Shown: positions 7,537 through 16,648 of the stretch, in pieces
How the letters are laid out: every line of letters starts with the position of its first letter
Numbering within the stretch: position 1 is the stretch's first letter
From: Promethearchaeota archaeon
Lineage (GTDB): Archaea; Asgardarchaeota; Lokiarchaeia; Sigynarchaeales; SOKP01
Direction of reading: 5' to 3'
Assembly (NCBI GenBank): GCA_016839635.1
Contig: JAEOTV010000057.1
Span: forward strand, 1-56,139
DNA: 56,139 bases
Translations under genes and position numbers: made by a program
The notes under the pieces: model-generated
Seen by the model: only the letters and a program-made list of their open reading frames with translations
Databases searched by the model: none
What the model was told of the DNA's origin: nothing

Positions 7537-9879
7537 ATGAAAGCATCAATTTTGAAAAAATTAAATCTAATAATTGAAGAAGCTAATGACCTCAAAAACA
7601 AAAATAATTTCTCGAAAGCCATAAAAAAGTTCCAAGAAGCTTTAGATTTTATTGATCTAAAAGTTAAAGAAGAAGAAGATAAAAATACTGAAATTGATAA
7701 TATAAAAAATGCAATAAATCAAACCTATTCTACTCAAGTTGATAATGTAGTCCAAGGGGGGATACATTTTACTGCACAGAAAAAGTTTGATAAAGCTAAA
7801 GAGGAATTTCAGAATGCACTTAAGATAGTTGAGAATATTGATAACCTTTCACTTAAAAATATTGAAATTGATGAAATAAATAAATTAATTAGCGAAAATG
7901 AAATTGAAAAGCTATTAACAAATGGACTTGAGCTAAAAGGTAAAGATAAATTAGACGATGCTGTGGAAATTTTTAAAAAAGCATTAGATATTGCAGAAGA
8001 GATTTATGAGAAAGATTTCAGGTCAGAGGGGATATTAAGAATTAAAAATGAAATTGCTGTTATTTATGATTCTCAAATTGATGATATTATAGAACAAGGT
8101 AAAAATTTCAAAAAAAATGGACAAGATGACGCTGCTATTAAAACCTTTGAAGATGCCTTAAAAACAATCGAGAAATACTTTGATCCACAAGCCAAAAAAA
8201 CACAAATTAATACAATCAAGAACTTGATTAATGAAATCTATTCTAATCAAATTAAACCTTTAAGTGAAAAAGGAAAGGAATTCTTAAAACAGAATTCAAC
8301 TAAGCAAGCGATTTCTGATTTAAATAAGGCTTTATTAATAGCAAATAAAATGTTTGATTCTGATCTTAAAAATCTTGAGTTAAGTCTTCTTGCTGAAGTC
8401 CTAAATCCTATTTACATCGATCAGATTGAACCAATCGTTGAAAAAGGAAAGCTTATAACTCAAAAGGATAAATTTGAGGAATCTATAACTTTAGTTAACG
8501 ATGCGGTTGATTTATTCCACCAAGCTTTTGATTTAATAAACAAAATGGTTCAATCAGAAAGAAAGGATATTCAAGTTAAACAAATTAATGAACTTATTAA
8601 TAATAATTGCCTCGCAGGAATAAATGTAATTAAAGAGAAATCAATTCAAATTATTGTTCAAAAAAAATATGATGATGCAGTAAGTGATTTATATATTGCG
8701 CTAAGTTTAGCAAAAAGAATGGCATACCCTGAAGAAGAGAATCCAGAATTAGAAAATCTTAAAAATTTAGTTAATAAAGTGTATCTTGCTGAAGTTACAG
8801 AAGTAGTAAATAAAGCAAATAAATTAGATGAAAAAAAAGAATTTCAAAAGGCAATAGAGACTTATAATGAAGCATTAACAATGACAAATAAAATGTATTT
8901 AACACCTGAAATGGAAAAAGAAGTGGGGAAGATTAAAAGCTTAATTTATGAAACTGAGATAAAACAATTGGTTGGAAAAGGAGAAATAGCTGAAGAACAG
9001 AAACTAAAAGAAAAAGAAATAGAAAAACTCAAAAAGAGATTAGATTATGCTCAATCCATAGATGATCCCGAACGAAGAGTAGCAGAAATGACGAAGATTA
9101 AAAAATTAATTGATGAGGTTCATTCAGAGGAAATAACATTATTAATTGAACAAGGAAATCAACTAGCTGATTTAAAGAAATATGATGATGCCTATAAATT
9201 CTACGAAAGAGCTTTAAAAGTCAATGAAATGATGGAATCTCCAGATGTTAAAAACAAGGATTTAATTAAAACTTCTTATAAAAAAGAACTTATAAATCGG
9301 GCAAAGTTTGAAATTGAAAATAAAAATTATGATAATGCTATTGAACAATGTAAAAGAGCTTTAGATTTAGATGGAATTTTTGTTGATGCCTATTATCATC
9401 TTGGTCTCAATTACTACTATAAGAAAAATTATAACGTAGCAATTGAAAATTTTCAAAGAGCCGTTGATTATAACAAAAACCATTTTGAATCATGGAAATG
9501 GTTAGGATTGACTTATGAAGCAAAAGAAGATTATGAAAATGCTCTCAAAAATATAAGTACTTCAGTAGAAATAAACCCTAATTTTGCGGATGGATGGTTT
9601 AATCTAGGAAATGTACACAAACTAAGAAATGAATTTGATAGGGCTATTGAAAGTTATGATAAAGCAACTGAAGTAGAGCCCGAGTTTGCGAATGCATGGT
9701 TCTTCAAAGGAATTGTGTATTTTGATAAAAAAGATTATAATAATGCCGTTGAAAATATTGAAAAAGCAATTAGAATAGATCCAAACCTTGGTATTGATAT
9801 CATAGCTCAGATTAAAGATTTTAAGAACGTCATTGAAAGATTAAAGCAAACTCTATCGTTGTCATTTCTTGATAGGTAA
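7537..9879 (+). CDS. Large TPR repeat protein
   Basis: 780 residues, no membrane span. The last 190 residues hold four canonical 34-residue tetratricopeptide repeats (patterns such as YYHLGLNYYYKKNYNVAIEN and WFNLGNVHKLRNEFDRAIES). The first 550 residues are older-looking helical hairpins repeating about every 57 residues. Each has a junction of the form Y(S/D).Q(I/V)..(L/I)(V/I)E(K/Q)G, about nine times, at residues near 65, 120, 177, 234, 291, 357, 415, 470 and 528. TPR proteins are protein-binding scaffolds and the partner is unknown. Strongly Lys/Glu/Asn-rich. It stands alone, convergent with ABC cassette 1. Confidence 0.88.
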   Translation: MKASILKKLNLIIEEANDLKNKNNFSKAIKKFQEALDFIDLKVKEEEDKNTEIDNIKNAINQTYSTQVDNVVQGGIHFTAQKKFDKAKEEFQNALKIVENIDNLSLKNIEIDEINKLISENEIEKLLTNGLELKGKDKLDDAVEIFKKALDIAEEIYEKDFRSEGILRIKNEIAVIYDSQIDDIIEQGKNFKKNGQDDAAIKTFEDALKTIEKYFDPQAKKTQINTIKNLINEIYSNQIKPLSEKGKEFLKQNSTKQAISDLNKALLIANKMFDSDLKNLELSLLAEVLNPIYIDQIEPIVEKGKLITQKDKFEESITLVNDAVDLFHQAFDLINKMVQSERKDIQVKQINELINNNCLAGINVIKEKSIQIIVQKKYDDAVSDLYIALSLAKRMAYPEEENPELENLKNLVNKVYLAEVTEVVNKANKLDEKKEFQKAIETYNEALTMTNKMYLTPEMEKEVGKIKSLIYETEIKQLVGKGEIAEEQKLKEKEIEKLKKRLDYAQSIDDPERRVAEMTKIKKLIDEVHSEEITLLIEQGNQLADLKKYDDAYKFYERALKVNEMMESPDVKNKDLIKTSYKKELINRAKFEIENKNYDNAIEQCKRALDLDGIFVDAYYHLGLNYYYKKNYNVAIENFQRAVDYNKNHFESWKWLGLTYEAKEDYENALKNISTSVEINPNFADGWFNLGNVHKLRNEFDRAIESYDKATEVEPEFANAWFFKGIVYFDKKDYNNAVENIEKAIRIDPNLGIDIIAQIKDFKNVIERLKQTLSLSFLDR

Positions 9880-9919
9880 CTACTTCTTTTAGCTCATATT
9901 CAAAATTAGAAAAAAAAAA

Positions 9920-11533
9920 TTATTCGATTTTTTTTAAATGTCTCAGACCTGTAAAGAATAAGGGAAGAGATATGACAAGATGGATAGAAATGAATATTAG
10001 CGTAGGTAATATTTCCCAAGTAGTGATTTCAGGTAAGATTTCGCTCAACCAAACCATTAAGAATATAAAACCCGTAAGTACACCCATTTGGATGCTCATA
10101 AGTTTAAACATATTCAAACCCATATATTTTCCCTTTTCTTCGAATGCAGGACTAAATCCTTGTATTCCAATTGCTTCAATCAGTACCAGTATCCCATACG
10201 ATAAATAAGATATGATAAAAACAACCACGTAAAACGCATCAAATTCAAATAGGATAGTAAAGAATATTGTTACAACCAGAGCTAATATTGTGTTGATAAT
10301 TAACATCGCTATAATGTAGGAATAGACCAGACTGTTTATATCTCTTGGACTACGTTTATACACCCATAATAAGTCTTTACTACCTACAAAAATGAAATTC
10401 CCAAGCATAAGCCCATAAAGCAGCCCACCCATGAAAAGTACCATCAGTACTTTAAATCCTCCCGATATGAAACCGTTAGCAGCTCCACTTACAGAAAATG
10501 AAAAAATTAATCCATAAACACAGGTAATCCCACCTAAATAAACTAATTTCATGATGTTTTCCTTTTTTCGGAAAAATTCCTTGAACTGAGTGATTACTAG
10601 GCCCTCCCATTTTACACCTATAATCCGTCTATTGAATTTATAAAAGACATTTTCTTTTTCTATAACAGAACTCACCTTCTCAACACCTCCTTCTAGGGTG
10701 TAGAAGATATCTGCTTTTTTATAAGAAAAATATAAGATTAATAAAGGTACAAGAATTGCTAAAGCCAAACTCATCCATATATTTAAGATATAAAGGTCTA
10801 ATAATCCGGGATCAAAAGTATAGAGTATAATATTGGAGAACCATAGAGGTGGATACCATACAAAATAATTTTTTAGCTCTGGATTTTCCAAGATGAATTG
10901 AAAACCAAACTGTAAAGAGTATATAAGAGCAACCATTCCAATTGAAAGCATGATCAATAAAACTTTAGCAATATCACGTGCTTTCTCACTTTTAGTAATC
11001 TTACGTTCCAACCAACTCATAATTATACTACCAATTAAGGTTGCCAGAAATACAAGTCCAAATACACATACATAAATTACCAGAGTCTGGATAAGCGACA
11101 AGTTAAAAATTGGATTCAGCATATTTACAAAGATGGGTGTGAGAGCAAATACGAAAGAGAGAAGAATGGGTATCTTTCCAAAGAACTCTCCTAAAAAGAT
11201 ATCTCCTGCGCTAGTTGGAGATGCCAATAGTATTTCTTTAAATCCAATCTCTGTCTTACGATATATGTTATTAAGAGGATAAATCATAATTGCAATAAAA
11301 AAGATCATCATCACATGTTCTATAATCATCGCAATAGATGGAATTAAAATTGTAGAAATCTCCTCCATCCCAGCTAAGGTGGGCATAAATTGGTCAAAAA
11401 TCAAAGGACAAAGATAAAACGCCCAAAAGATTAGGAAAGAATACAAAACTAAGAAAAATGCTAATCTATTTTTGCGAAATTTTGAAGTTCTAACTCTGAT
11501 TTCATTTTTAGCAATTTTCGTCCATAAAGCCAC
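9920..11533 (-). CDS. ABC-2 type transporter permease (cassette 1)
   Basis: 537 residues with about twelve hydrophobic segments. It begins MALWTKIAKNEIRVRTSKFRK, a cytoplasmic start followed by a first span, as is usual for ABC-2 exporters. It lies 6 bases after its ATPase gene. It is clearly paralogous to the permease at 42337-44016: both share the start pattern AKNEI.(V/L)RTS.FR, the AF.LCPLIFD/APILFDLFMPTLA region, the WYPPLWFSNIILY segment and an end in KKLNKLE or LKKIE. Cargo is unknown. The XRE and PH-domain genes upstream suggest a regulated export or envelope-stress cassette. Confidence 0.85.
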   Translation of the reverse strand: MALWTKIAKNEIRVRTSKFRKNRLAFFLVLYSFLIFWAFYLCPLIFDQFMPTLAGMEEISTILIPSIAMIIEHVMMIFFIAIMIYPLNNIYRKTEIGFKEILLASPTSAGDIFLGEFFGKIPILLSFVFALTPIFVNMLNPIFNLSLIQTLVIYVCVFGLVFLATLIGSIIMSWLERKITKSEKARDIAKVLLIMLSIGMVALIYSLQFGFQFILENPELKNYFVWYPPLWFSNIILYTFDPGLLDLYILNIWMSLALAILVPLLILYFSYKKADIFYTLEGGVEKVSSVIEKENVFYKFNRRIIGVKWEGLVITQFKEFFRKKENIMKLVYLGGITCVYGLIFSFSVSGAANGFISGGFKVLMVLFMGGLLYGLMLGNFIFVGSKDLLWVYKRSPRDINSLVYSYIIAMLIINTILALVVTIFFTILFEFDAFYVVVFIISYLSYGILVLIEAIGIQGFSPAFEEKGKYMGLNMFKLMSIQMGVLTGFIFLMVWLSEILPEITTWEILPTLIFISIHLVISLPLFFTGLRHLKKIE

Positions 11534-11539
11534 GTTATA

Positions 11540-12355
11540 TCACTTCCTTTTCTTTTTTTTTTTCTTATTGAGATTTTCACCATTTGGACCATATTCACGC
11601 CAAGATAATAAATCTTCTAGATGCGTTACCCCCATTAAATTAAGGTATGCTTCTTCTAGATCTTTTGCCTTTTGAGATTCAATAATTTCCTTTGGACTAC
11701 CTTCCAATTTCAAAGTTCCTTTATCAATTATACCTATAATATCACATAATTCTTCAGCTGCATCAAGCAGATGAGTACAGATAAAAATAGTTTTATCTGC
11801 TTTCTTCGCTAAATCTGATATAAGATTTTTAACCATTCTTGCTGCTGCAGGATCAAGATTAGACGTAGGTTCATCTAAAAAAATAATCTTGGGATCCTGA
11901 ATTAAAGCTGCACAGAGACAAACTTTCTGTTTCATTCCGCGTGAATATCCTTCAAGTAAGTCGTTTTCCCGTCCTTCAAGATCGAATATATCAAGGAGTT
12001 CATCAATACGATTTGAAATAGTTGCTTTTGGTAAATAATACAATTCACCGATAAACTCCAAGAATTCTTTTGCTGTTAATTTTTGATATAATCCAGGAGA
12101 TTCTGGTAGAAATCCACAGATCATCTTCACATCGTTTGCTTGAGTGAGAATATCATAACCCCCTATTGAAGCTTTACCATTTGAGGGTGAAATAATAGCG
12201 TTTAACATTCTAACTGTGGTAGTTTTTCCAGCACCATTGGGGCCTAAAAGACCATAGGTACATCCATATGGAATCTCAATATTTAAGTCTCTTACAGCTA
12301 TGATATTACCAAAATTCTTTGTGAGATTCTTGGTAATTATTGCCAATTCTTTCAT
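11540..12355 (-). CDS. ABC transporter ATP-binding protein (cassette 1)
   Basis: 271 residues. Walker A GPNGAGKT is at residues 38-45, the signature loop is the variant YSRGMKQKV, Walker B is IIFLDEPTSNLD, and the switch His is in ICTHLLDAAEELC. It powers the neighbouring ABC-2 permease. The C-terminus is a run of Lys encoded by an A-rich stretch at about 11543-11570. The paralogue at 44029 has the same type of tail. The shared C-terminal AKDLEEAYL and HLEDLL(S/A)WRE segments mark both as a distinct subfamily. Confidence 0.92.
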   Translation of the reverse strand: MKELAIITKNLTKNFGNIIAVRDLNIEIPYGCTYGLLGPNGAGKTTTVRMLNAIISPSNGKASIGGYDILTQANDVKMICGFLPESPGLYQKLTAKEFLEFIGELYYLPKATISNRIDELLDIFDLEGRENDLLEGYSRGMKQKVCLCAALIQDPKIIFLDEPTSNLDPAAARMVKNLISDLAKKADKTIFICTHLLDAAEELCDIIGIIDKGTLKLEGSPKEIIESQKAKDLEEAYLNLMGVTHLEDLLSWREYGPNGENLNKKKKKKRK

Positions 12356-12409
12356 TTTTTTTTTTACACTTCCATAAATTTTATTTATCTTTATTTATTT
12401 CATACATTT

Positions 12410-12829
12410 TTAATTTTCAGCTTCTTTTTCGAATAGATCCTCAAACTTCATTCCTAATCCCTTAGCTATTTTTAGTAATTGATCCTCATTGAACCTTGAA
12501 GTTAGCTCTTCGTCATCAATTTCACTCAAAGAAGCTAATTTATCTATGCTGATACCAGCCATTTCAGCAACCTCTTTTGATGCTGCTAACGATTTGTCTT
12601 CTAAAATATCTTTAATTATTGGTTCTTGATAAAATATCTCTTCTATGGAGCTATTCAAGATTTCCGATAATTTAAAAGATATTGTCAAAGATGGATTATA
12701 TGAACCCCTTTCTAAGTAGTATATTGTCTGGCGAGAAACACCTACAAGATCAGCCAGTTCTGACTGGGATAAATCCAATTCTTCCCTGAATTGTTTTACT
12801 CTTGATGCGATTTTTTTCTTAAATTTCAA
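12410..12829 (-). CDS. XRE-family helix-turn-helix regulator
   Basis: 139 residues. An N-terminal helix-turn-helix spans about residues 8-62 (LDLSQSELADLVGVSRQTIY, then LERGSYNPS), a clear XRE/Cro pattern. The C-terminal half holds a second helical unit that ends in AKGLGMKFEDLFEKE and resembles a decayed copy of the same fold. It lies 54 bases upstream of the ABC ATPase on the same strand and 68 bases below the PH-domain gene, so it probably controls its own operon. Confidence 0.9.
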   Translation of the reverse strand: MKFKKKIASRVKQFREELDLSQSELADLVGVSRQTIYYLERGSYNPSLTISFKLSEILNSSIEEIFYQEPIIKDILEDKSLAASKEVAEMAGISIDKLASLSEIDDEELTSRFNEDQLLKIAKGLGMKFEDLFEKEAEN

Positions 12830-12897
12830 ATGTTCTCACCTATACACTACTTCTTTTGGAGTTAAAATAATCATAATAGTAAAAAAAATATACAATT

Positions 12898-13722
12898 TTA
12901 TGCTAATTTAAATAAATCTTCTATTTTACACTGAAGTACTTCTGCAATTTTATACGCTAAGGCTAAACTTGGATTATATCGACCTTCTTCTAAGAATTTA
13001 ATGGTTTGAACTGGTACTCCCACTTTTTCGGCTAAAACAGCAGCTGTTATATTGACACTTTCTCTTTTTTCTCTGATTGTTGTCTTTAAAGATTCCCCTT
13101 CTCGCATTTTTGAAAGGATATAACTAATAAAATTATCAAACGCGAGTTCTTCCGGTTTAAAGATTTTATCTTCTAATCCACTTGGAATTTGAGAATATTT
13201 TGTCATCATTTCTTTTATCTTGTTTTCAATTATGTAAGGATCCTCTAATCCTGGGATAAGACCTTCAGGACGTATATTGCCTCCCCCTCCACCACCTGTA
13301 CCACTAGCTCCTGCAGTTTCCACTTTAACCGTATAGATCTTAAACATTCTATCGAAAACACCATTCGCAATATTAATATTTTGAATTCGAGTATAAGGAA
13401 TTGTTACTCTTTTCTTTGTAAAGACACCATGGTGAATAGTTATGTTATTTTCGGTCACTTCATAAGAATACTGCTTTACATATTTATTAAGATACCATAG
13501 GGATAATGGTATTACAAAAACCAATGGTAGCACCACAGAATAGACTATCAACCATAGAAACAAATTTAATGTAAAAAATGCTGGGTCAAAAAAGTACATT
13601 AACCAATATGACAAGATCATCCATAATGCATAAAATATGATATACCCAAGAATAATTTTAATAATTGACTTTTTCGTATAATTACGAGAAATACCTCCTT
13701 GGTATGTAAAATCATTACTCAT
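12898..13722 (-). CDS. Membrane bPH2 (YdbS-like) protein fused to a C-terminal XRE helix-turn-helix
   Basis: 274 residues. Two membrane spans lie near residues 20-75. A bPH2/YdbS domain follows, with the typical YEVTENNITIHHGVFTKKRVTIPY, then RIQNINIANGVFDRMFKIYTV and a TAGASGTGGGGGG glycine loop ending LIPGL. The last 60 residues form an XRE-like DNA-binding unit (VNITAAVLAEKVGVPVQTIK, then LEEGRYNPSLALAYKIAEVL) very like that of the next gene. A membrane-tethered DNA-binding protein is therefore suggested. It is the first gene of the cassette 1 operon. A fusion caused by a missed stop is unlikely because the frame is open throughout. Confidence 0.82.
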   Translation of the reverse strand: MSNDFTYQGGISRNYTKKSIIKIILGYIIFYALWMILSYWLMYFFDPAFFTLNLFLWLIVYSVVLPLVFVIPLSLWYLNKYVKQYSYEVTENNITIHHGVFTKKRVTIPYTRIQNINIANGVFDRMFKIYTVKVETAGASGTGGGGGGNIRPEGLIPGLEDPYIIENKIKEMMTKYSQIPSGLEDKIFKPEELAFDNFISYILSKMREGESLKTTIREKRESVNITAAVLAEKVGVPVQTIKFLEEGRYNPSLALAYKIAEVLQCKIEDLFKLA

Positions 13723-14058
13723 CTTGTTTTTCCTCCAATTTTTTTATAATTTTTTATTTATGTAAACTATATTTGTACTAATTTTTTAGGTTTTCAAATC
13801 TCGAGTTATATTATTTCGAAACTTTTATTCCCTATGTAATATTTATTTACATGAATATTTAAATGTTTGGATTATAATTCATTTTTATGACTTTGAAGGG
13901 TTTGAATCTTGTTTTGTTTGATGTAAAGTAAACTTTACACTAATAATTGCATAATTTTGCTATGAAATTACAATAAAAAAATATGTTTATTAACTAATAG
14001 AAGTAAATATAATTCTATAAGGAAAATATAGCACTCATAATTATGGTAATACTATAAA
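13723..14058. other. 336-base divergent spacer
   Basis: No coding region is visible. It separates the cassette 1 operon (leftward) from the FixC-like gene (rightward) and must hold both promoters. Two inverted repeats with TGTAA...TTACA ends are present, at 13834-13852 and 13922-13939. Confidence 0.5.
13922..13939. promoter_or_regulatory. Operator-like inverted repeat TGTAAAGT-AA-ACTTTACA
   Basis: Perfect 8-bp arms around two bases. A weaker relative with arms ATGTAA/TTACAT and a 7-base gap lies at 13834-13852. Both share TGTAA...TTACA ends. They sit between the XRE-controlled cassette and the FixC-like gene, so one of the XRE proteins could bind here. Confidence 0.4.
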
Positions 14059-15735
14059 ATGGATCAAGAATTTGACATTGTTGTGGTAGGTGCGGGATTT
14101 GGGGGTCCTGTTGCGGCGCTAATATGTGCAAAAGCGGGATTAAAGACGCTTATTATAGAAAGGTCAGAAAATATAGGAGATAAAATAATTTCTGGTTTAA
14201 CTATTCCATTTTATGGATTTTTATTTGGACCAAAATTCATAAGAGATGGAAATCCCCCGATTGAACGCCCCTCAGATGGGATAGTGAATTATATAATTAA
14301 AGATATAGATAAGGGAGATATTGAAATTGATGATTCTTTAAAAATTCCAAAACCTTTCTCACCGATAATTGCTTTTGGATACAACTCGTATTGCAAACCT
14401 TTTTGTGAATGGGAAGTAAGAAAAGCAGTTGAAGCTGGAGCAATATTGAAAAAATCTACCACAGTAATAGATGTAATAAATGAGGAAGGCATCATCAAGG
14501 GGATTATAACGGATGGAGGGGAGAGAATATATAGCAAAATTGTTATTGACGCTGAGGGATCAAAAGGATTACTAGCAATAAAAGCAGGTATTAGAGAAAA
14601 ATACTCTCCTGAGACAATTTCTTTGGCGGATACATATGATTATACTATGTTAAAAGAAGACATTGACAAAATTTTTGGTTATTCTGTGAAAATGTGTTGG
14701 GGATGGGATGAACAAAGGATAGCTCCTCCACTTGGATATGGAAACGGTTTGATGGTGTGGCCTTATCGTAATAGTCTCCATTTCATGCAGGATCAATGCT
14801 TAAGATTAAATGGAGGTTCCGTACCTAATTTAAATAAAGATTTCAAGGAATATCATAGTAATATTACTCAAAAATTACCTTGGTGGAAAAATCTAGTAGC
14901 CTCTCGAGTTAATTTAAGGGCTAGAATGTTTGCCGGATTTGAAATCTATGTAGGCTTAAATAAGAAACTAAGGAATATGGCTAATTATACGGATGGAATG
15001 ATATTAATTGGAGATGTCGCAGGACTCGAAAGCACAGAATTATGTGATGGAGTTCCAGCGGCATGGTTCTCTGCAGAAATTGCTGCAAAAACCGCAATTC
15101 AAGCAATAGCTGCTAATAATATCTCAAAAACGTTTTTAGAAAAATATGATCGAAAAATAAAAGAACACGCAATAATTAATTGGTCTATTTCTGGAAGGAA
15201 TAGATATAATTTACGGAGTGCTCAAAAGGAGCACAATATCAAAAAACTTAGAAAATATATTCATAAAGGGTGGGGATTAGGAGCATTAACCCAATTTATG
15301 ACTCCATTTTTTAAAACACTTCTTAAATATGTGAAGAATGACCCTAAAATTATAACAAAATGGATAAAAATGTTTTTTAGATATTATCAGAATTGGATTT
15401 ATGAGAGTTATGATAATTCCGTAAATCGAAAGGTTATACAGATAAACTCCAAAAAGCTTAAAAGAATTGAAAAGAAATTTACCCGATATTTAAGAGTAAT
15501 TGATTCTCTTTTAACTTCTTTGGAAAAAAGGCAAAAATTCCTGTCTATCATTATGATCCCCTTATCAAATTCTTTGAATAATATAATGAAAAATAGTCTC
15601 CCAATTTTTGAACCACTCTATTCTTATATTATAAAGTTGTTAAATCCAATTTCAAATCGCCTTAGTATAAAAGTATTGAAATTCGCTAAGTATGCTAATC
15701 CTATTACTTTTCAAAATTATGGAGGAGAGAATTAA
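14059..15735 (+). CDS. FAD-dependent oxidoreductase, FixC / ETF-quinone oxidoreductase-like
   Basis: 558 residues. The N-terminal dinucleotide fold has GAGFGG at about residues 11-16, followed by the ERSENIGDK acidic turn. The late FAD motif is ILIGDVAGLESTELCDGVPAAW, in the style of FixC and geranylgeranyl reductases. Length exceeds FixC (about 430) by a basic, partly hydrophobic C-terminal extension of about 130 residues that might sit at the membrane. It is followed after one base by a FixX-like ferredoxin gene, so the two should form an electron-transfer pair. The usual partners FixA/FixB (ETF) are not in the window. Alternative: an archaeal lipid geranylgeranyl reductase. Confidence 0.8.
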   Translation: MDQEFDIVVVGAGFGGPVAALICAKAGLKTLIIERSENIGDKIISGLTIPFYGFLFGPKFIRDGNPPIERPSDGIVNYIIKDIDKGDIEIDDSLKIPKPFSPIIAFGYNSYCKPFCEWEVRKAVEAGAILKKSTTVIDVINEEGIIKGIITDGGERIYSKIVIDAEGSKGLLAIKAGIREKYSPETISLADTYDYTMLKEDIDKIFGYSVKMCWGWDEQRIAPPLGYGNGLMVWPYRNSLHFMQDQCLRLNGGSVPNLNKDFKEYHSNITQKLPWWKNLVASRVNLRARMFAGFEIYVGLNKKLRNMANYTDGMILIGDVAGLESTELCDGVPAAWFSAEIAAKTAIQAIAANNISKTFLEKYDRKIKEHAIINWSISGRNRYNLRSAQKEHNIKKLRKYIHKGWGLGALTQFMTPFFKTLLKYVKNDPKIITKWIKMFFRYYQNWIYESYDNSVNRKVIQINSKKLKRIEKKFTRYLRVIDSLLTSLEKRQKFLSIIMIPLSNSLNNIMKNSLPIFEPLYSYIIKLLNPISNRLSIKVLKFAKYANPITFQNYGGEN

Positions 15736-15736
15736 A

Positions 15737-16006
15737 ATGGTAAAAACTTTTAAAGAACTGCCCGGTGTGGAATGGATAAAAGGACCAGAAGATTTTATAA
15801 AAATTGACGAAAGAAAATGTATAGGTTGTAGTTACTGTGTAAATGTATGTTTAGGGGAATGTTTTGAAATTGTAGATAAAAAAGCAATGGTTAAATCCTT
15901 AGAAAAATGTATGGAGTGCGCAGCCTGTTGGTATGTGTGTCCAAAGGATGCTATTGTATTTAGTTGGCCTAAAGGGGGAACAGGTTTTAAGAGTGATTGG
16001 GGTTAA
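15737..16006 (+). CDS. FixX-like 2[4Fe-4S] ferredoxin
   Basis: 89 residues from the ATG at 15737, which has GGAGGA 10 bases ahead and lies one base after the upstream stop. Longer in-frame starts overlap the FixC-like gene and are unlikely. Two cluster motifs are visible: CIGCSYCVNVC and CMECAACWYVCP. The second is in the FixX position and is followed by AIVFSWPKGGTGF, which is characteristic of FixX. It should pass electrons to or from the FixC-like flavoprotein. Confidence 0.88.
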   Translation: MVKTFKELPGVEWIKGPEDFIKIDERKCIGCSYCVNVCLGECFEIVDKKAMVKSLEKCMECAACWYVCPKDAIVFSWPKGGTGFKSDWG

Positions 16007-16356
16007 ATTTAATTATATTCTATATAAGTTGGATAAGATATCCTATATATACTTCTAAATTCTGAACAATTCTATTATTTAGACCAATAAATTTAAAAAT
16101 AAGCTATACTTTGAATTTAATAGTGTTCAGTAAAAGTTAGATTTTAGAGAGATTTGTTCATTTTTCATCAATATTTTCCTCTCATGATTTTTGTCGTTTC
16201 GTTATTTACAATAGTGGGAAATGCATGGGCAAAGTTTAAATAGATAAAATAGATATTATAATTAAGAAAAATATTAAATTAAAAAAATTGATTAATCGTT
16301 CAGATAATAATTTTATTATCTGATGATTTGTTCAATGAAGGTGATTACCAAAAAAG
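16007..16356. other. 350-base spacer with a 24-bp inverted repeat
   Basis: No open frame of credible length is seen on either strand. A TATA-like TTTAAATAG lies at 16235-16243, and a perfect inverted repeat lies at 16300-16323 just before the small Cys protein. Confidence 0.5.
16300..16323. repeat. Perfect inverted repeat, 11-bp arms, before a small Cys protein gene
   Basis: Left arm TCAGATAATAA, two bases TT, right arm TTATTATCTGA. It ends 33 bases before the ATG at 16357 and about 15 bases before the GAAGGTGAT ribosome site. It could be an operator or a leader hairpin. No oligo-T run follows, so it is probably not a terminator. Confidence 0.5.
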
Positions 16357-16548
16357 ATGAAAAAAGATTTTAAATGCGGCGTTAAACATAACTTTAACAC
16401 CGGAGTTATAATTAAAAGTGATGATCGTAAGAATTATGAGTGGAATTGTTCCACCTGTGAATTGAAGGAAACAATTCTTACAAAGGAAGATTTAGAAGAA
16501 TATAAATCCAGTGGAAGGGTCAATTGTCCTCTCCTAACTTATGAATAA
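16357..16548 (+). CDS. Small Cys-containing protein, unknown
   Basis: 63 residues with Cys7, then CSTC near residues 30-33 and a last Cys near 57, which would allow one zinc or iron site. The family is not recognised. A good ribosome site (GAAGGTGAT) lies about 10 bases before ATG. The gene is followed by an oligo-T run at 16579-16586. The clean signals at both ends support a real gene despite its length. Confidence 0.6.
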   Translation: MKKDFKCGVKHNFNTGVIIKSDDRKNYEWNCSTCELKETILTKEDLEEYKSSGRVNCPLLTYE

Positions 16549-16578
16549 ATAAATATTATTAGAATATTTTTTATTTTC

Positions 16579-16586
16579 TTTTTTTT
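16579..16586 (+). terminator. Oligo-T terminator
   Basis: Eight T after a T-rich stretch, 31 bases after the stop of the small Cys protein. Archaeal RNA polymerase stops at such runs without a hairpin. Confidence 0.4.
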
Positions 16587-16597
16587 ATTGAACGTAC

Positions 16598-16648
16598 TCA
16601 CATAAGTAATACTTTAGAGAAATTTGGGCTAAAGCTCACCTCAGAATT
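16598..16648 (-). pseudogene. Remnant of a geranylgeranyl-reductase-like C-terminus
   Basis: On the minus strand one frame reads NSEVSFSPNFSKVLLM then stop. The intact flavoprotein gene ending at 22903 finishes SKVTLSPKFFKALLM. About 31 of 39 aligned bases are identical by eye over the last 13 codons. The frame is closed by a stop just upstream, and the piece overlaps the end of the regulator gene. It looks like the tail of a lost paralogue. Confidence 0.6.
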
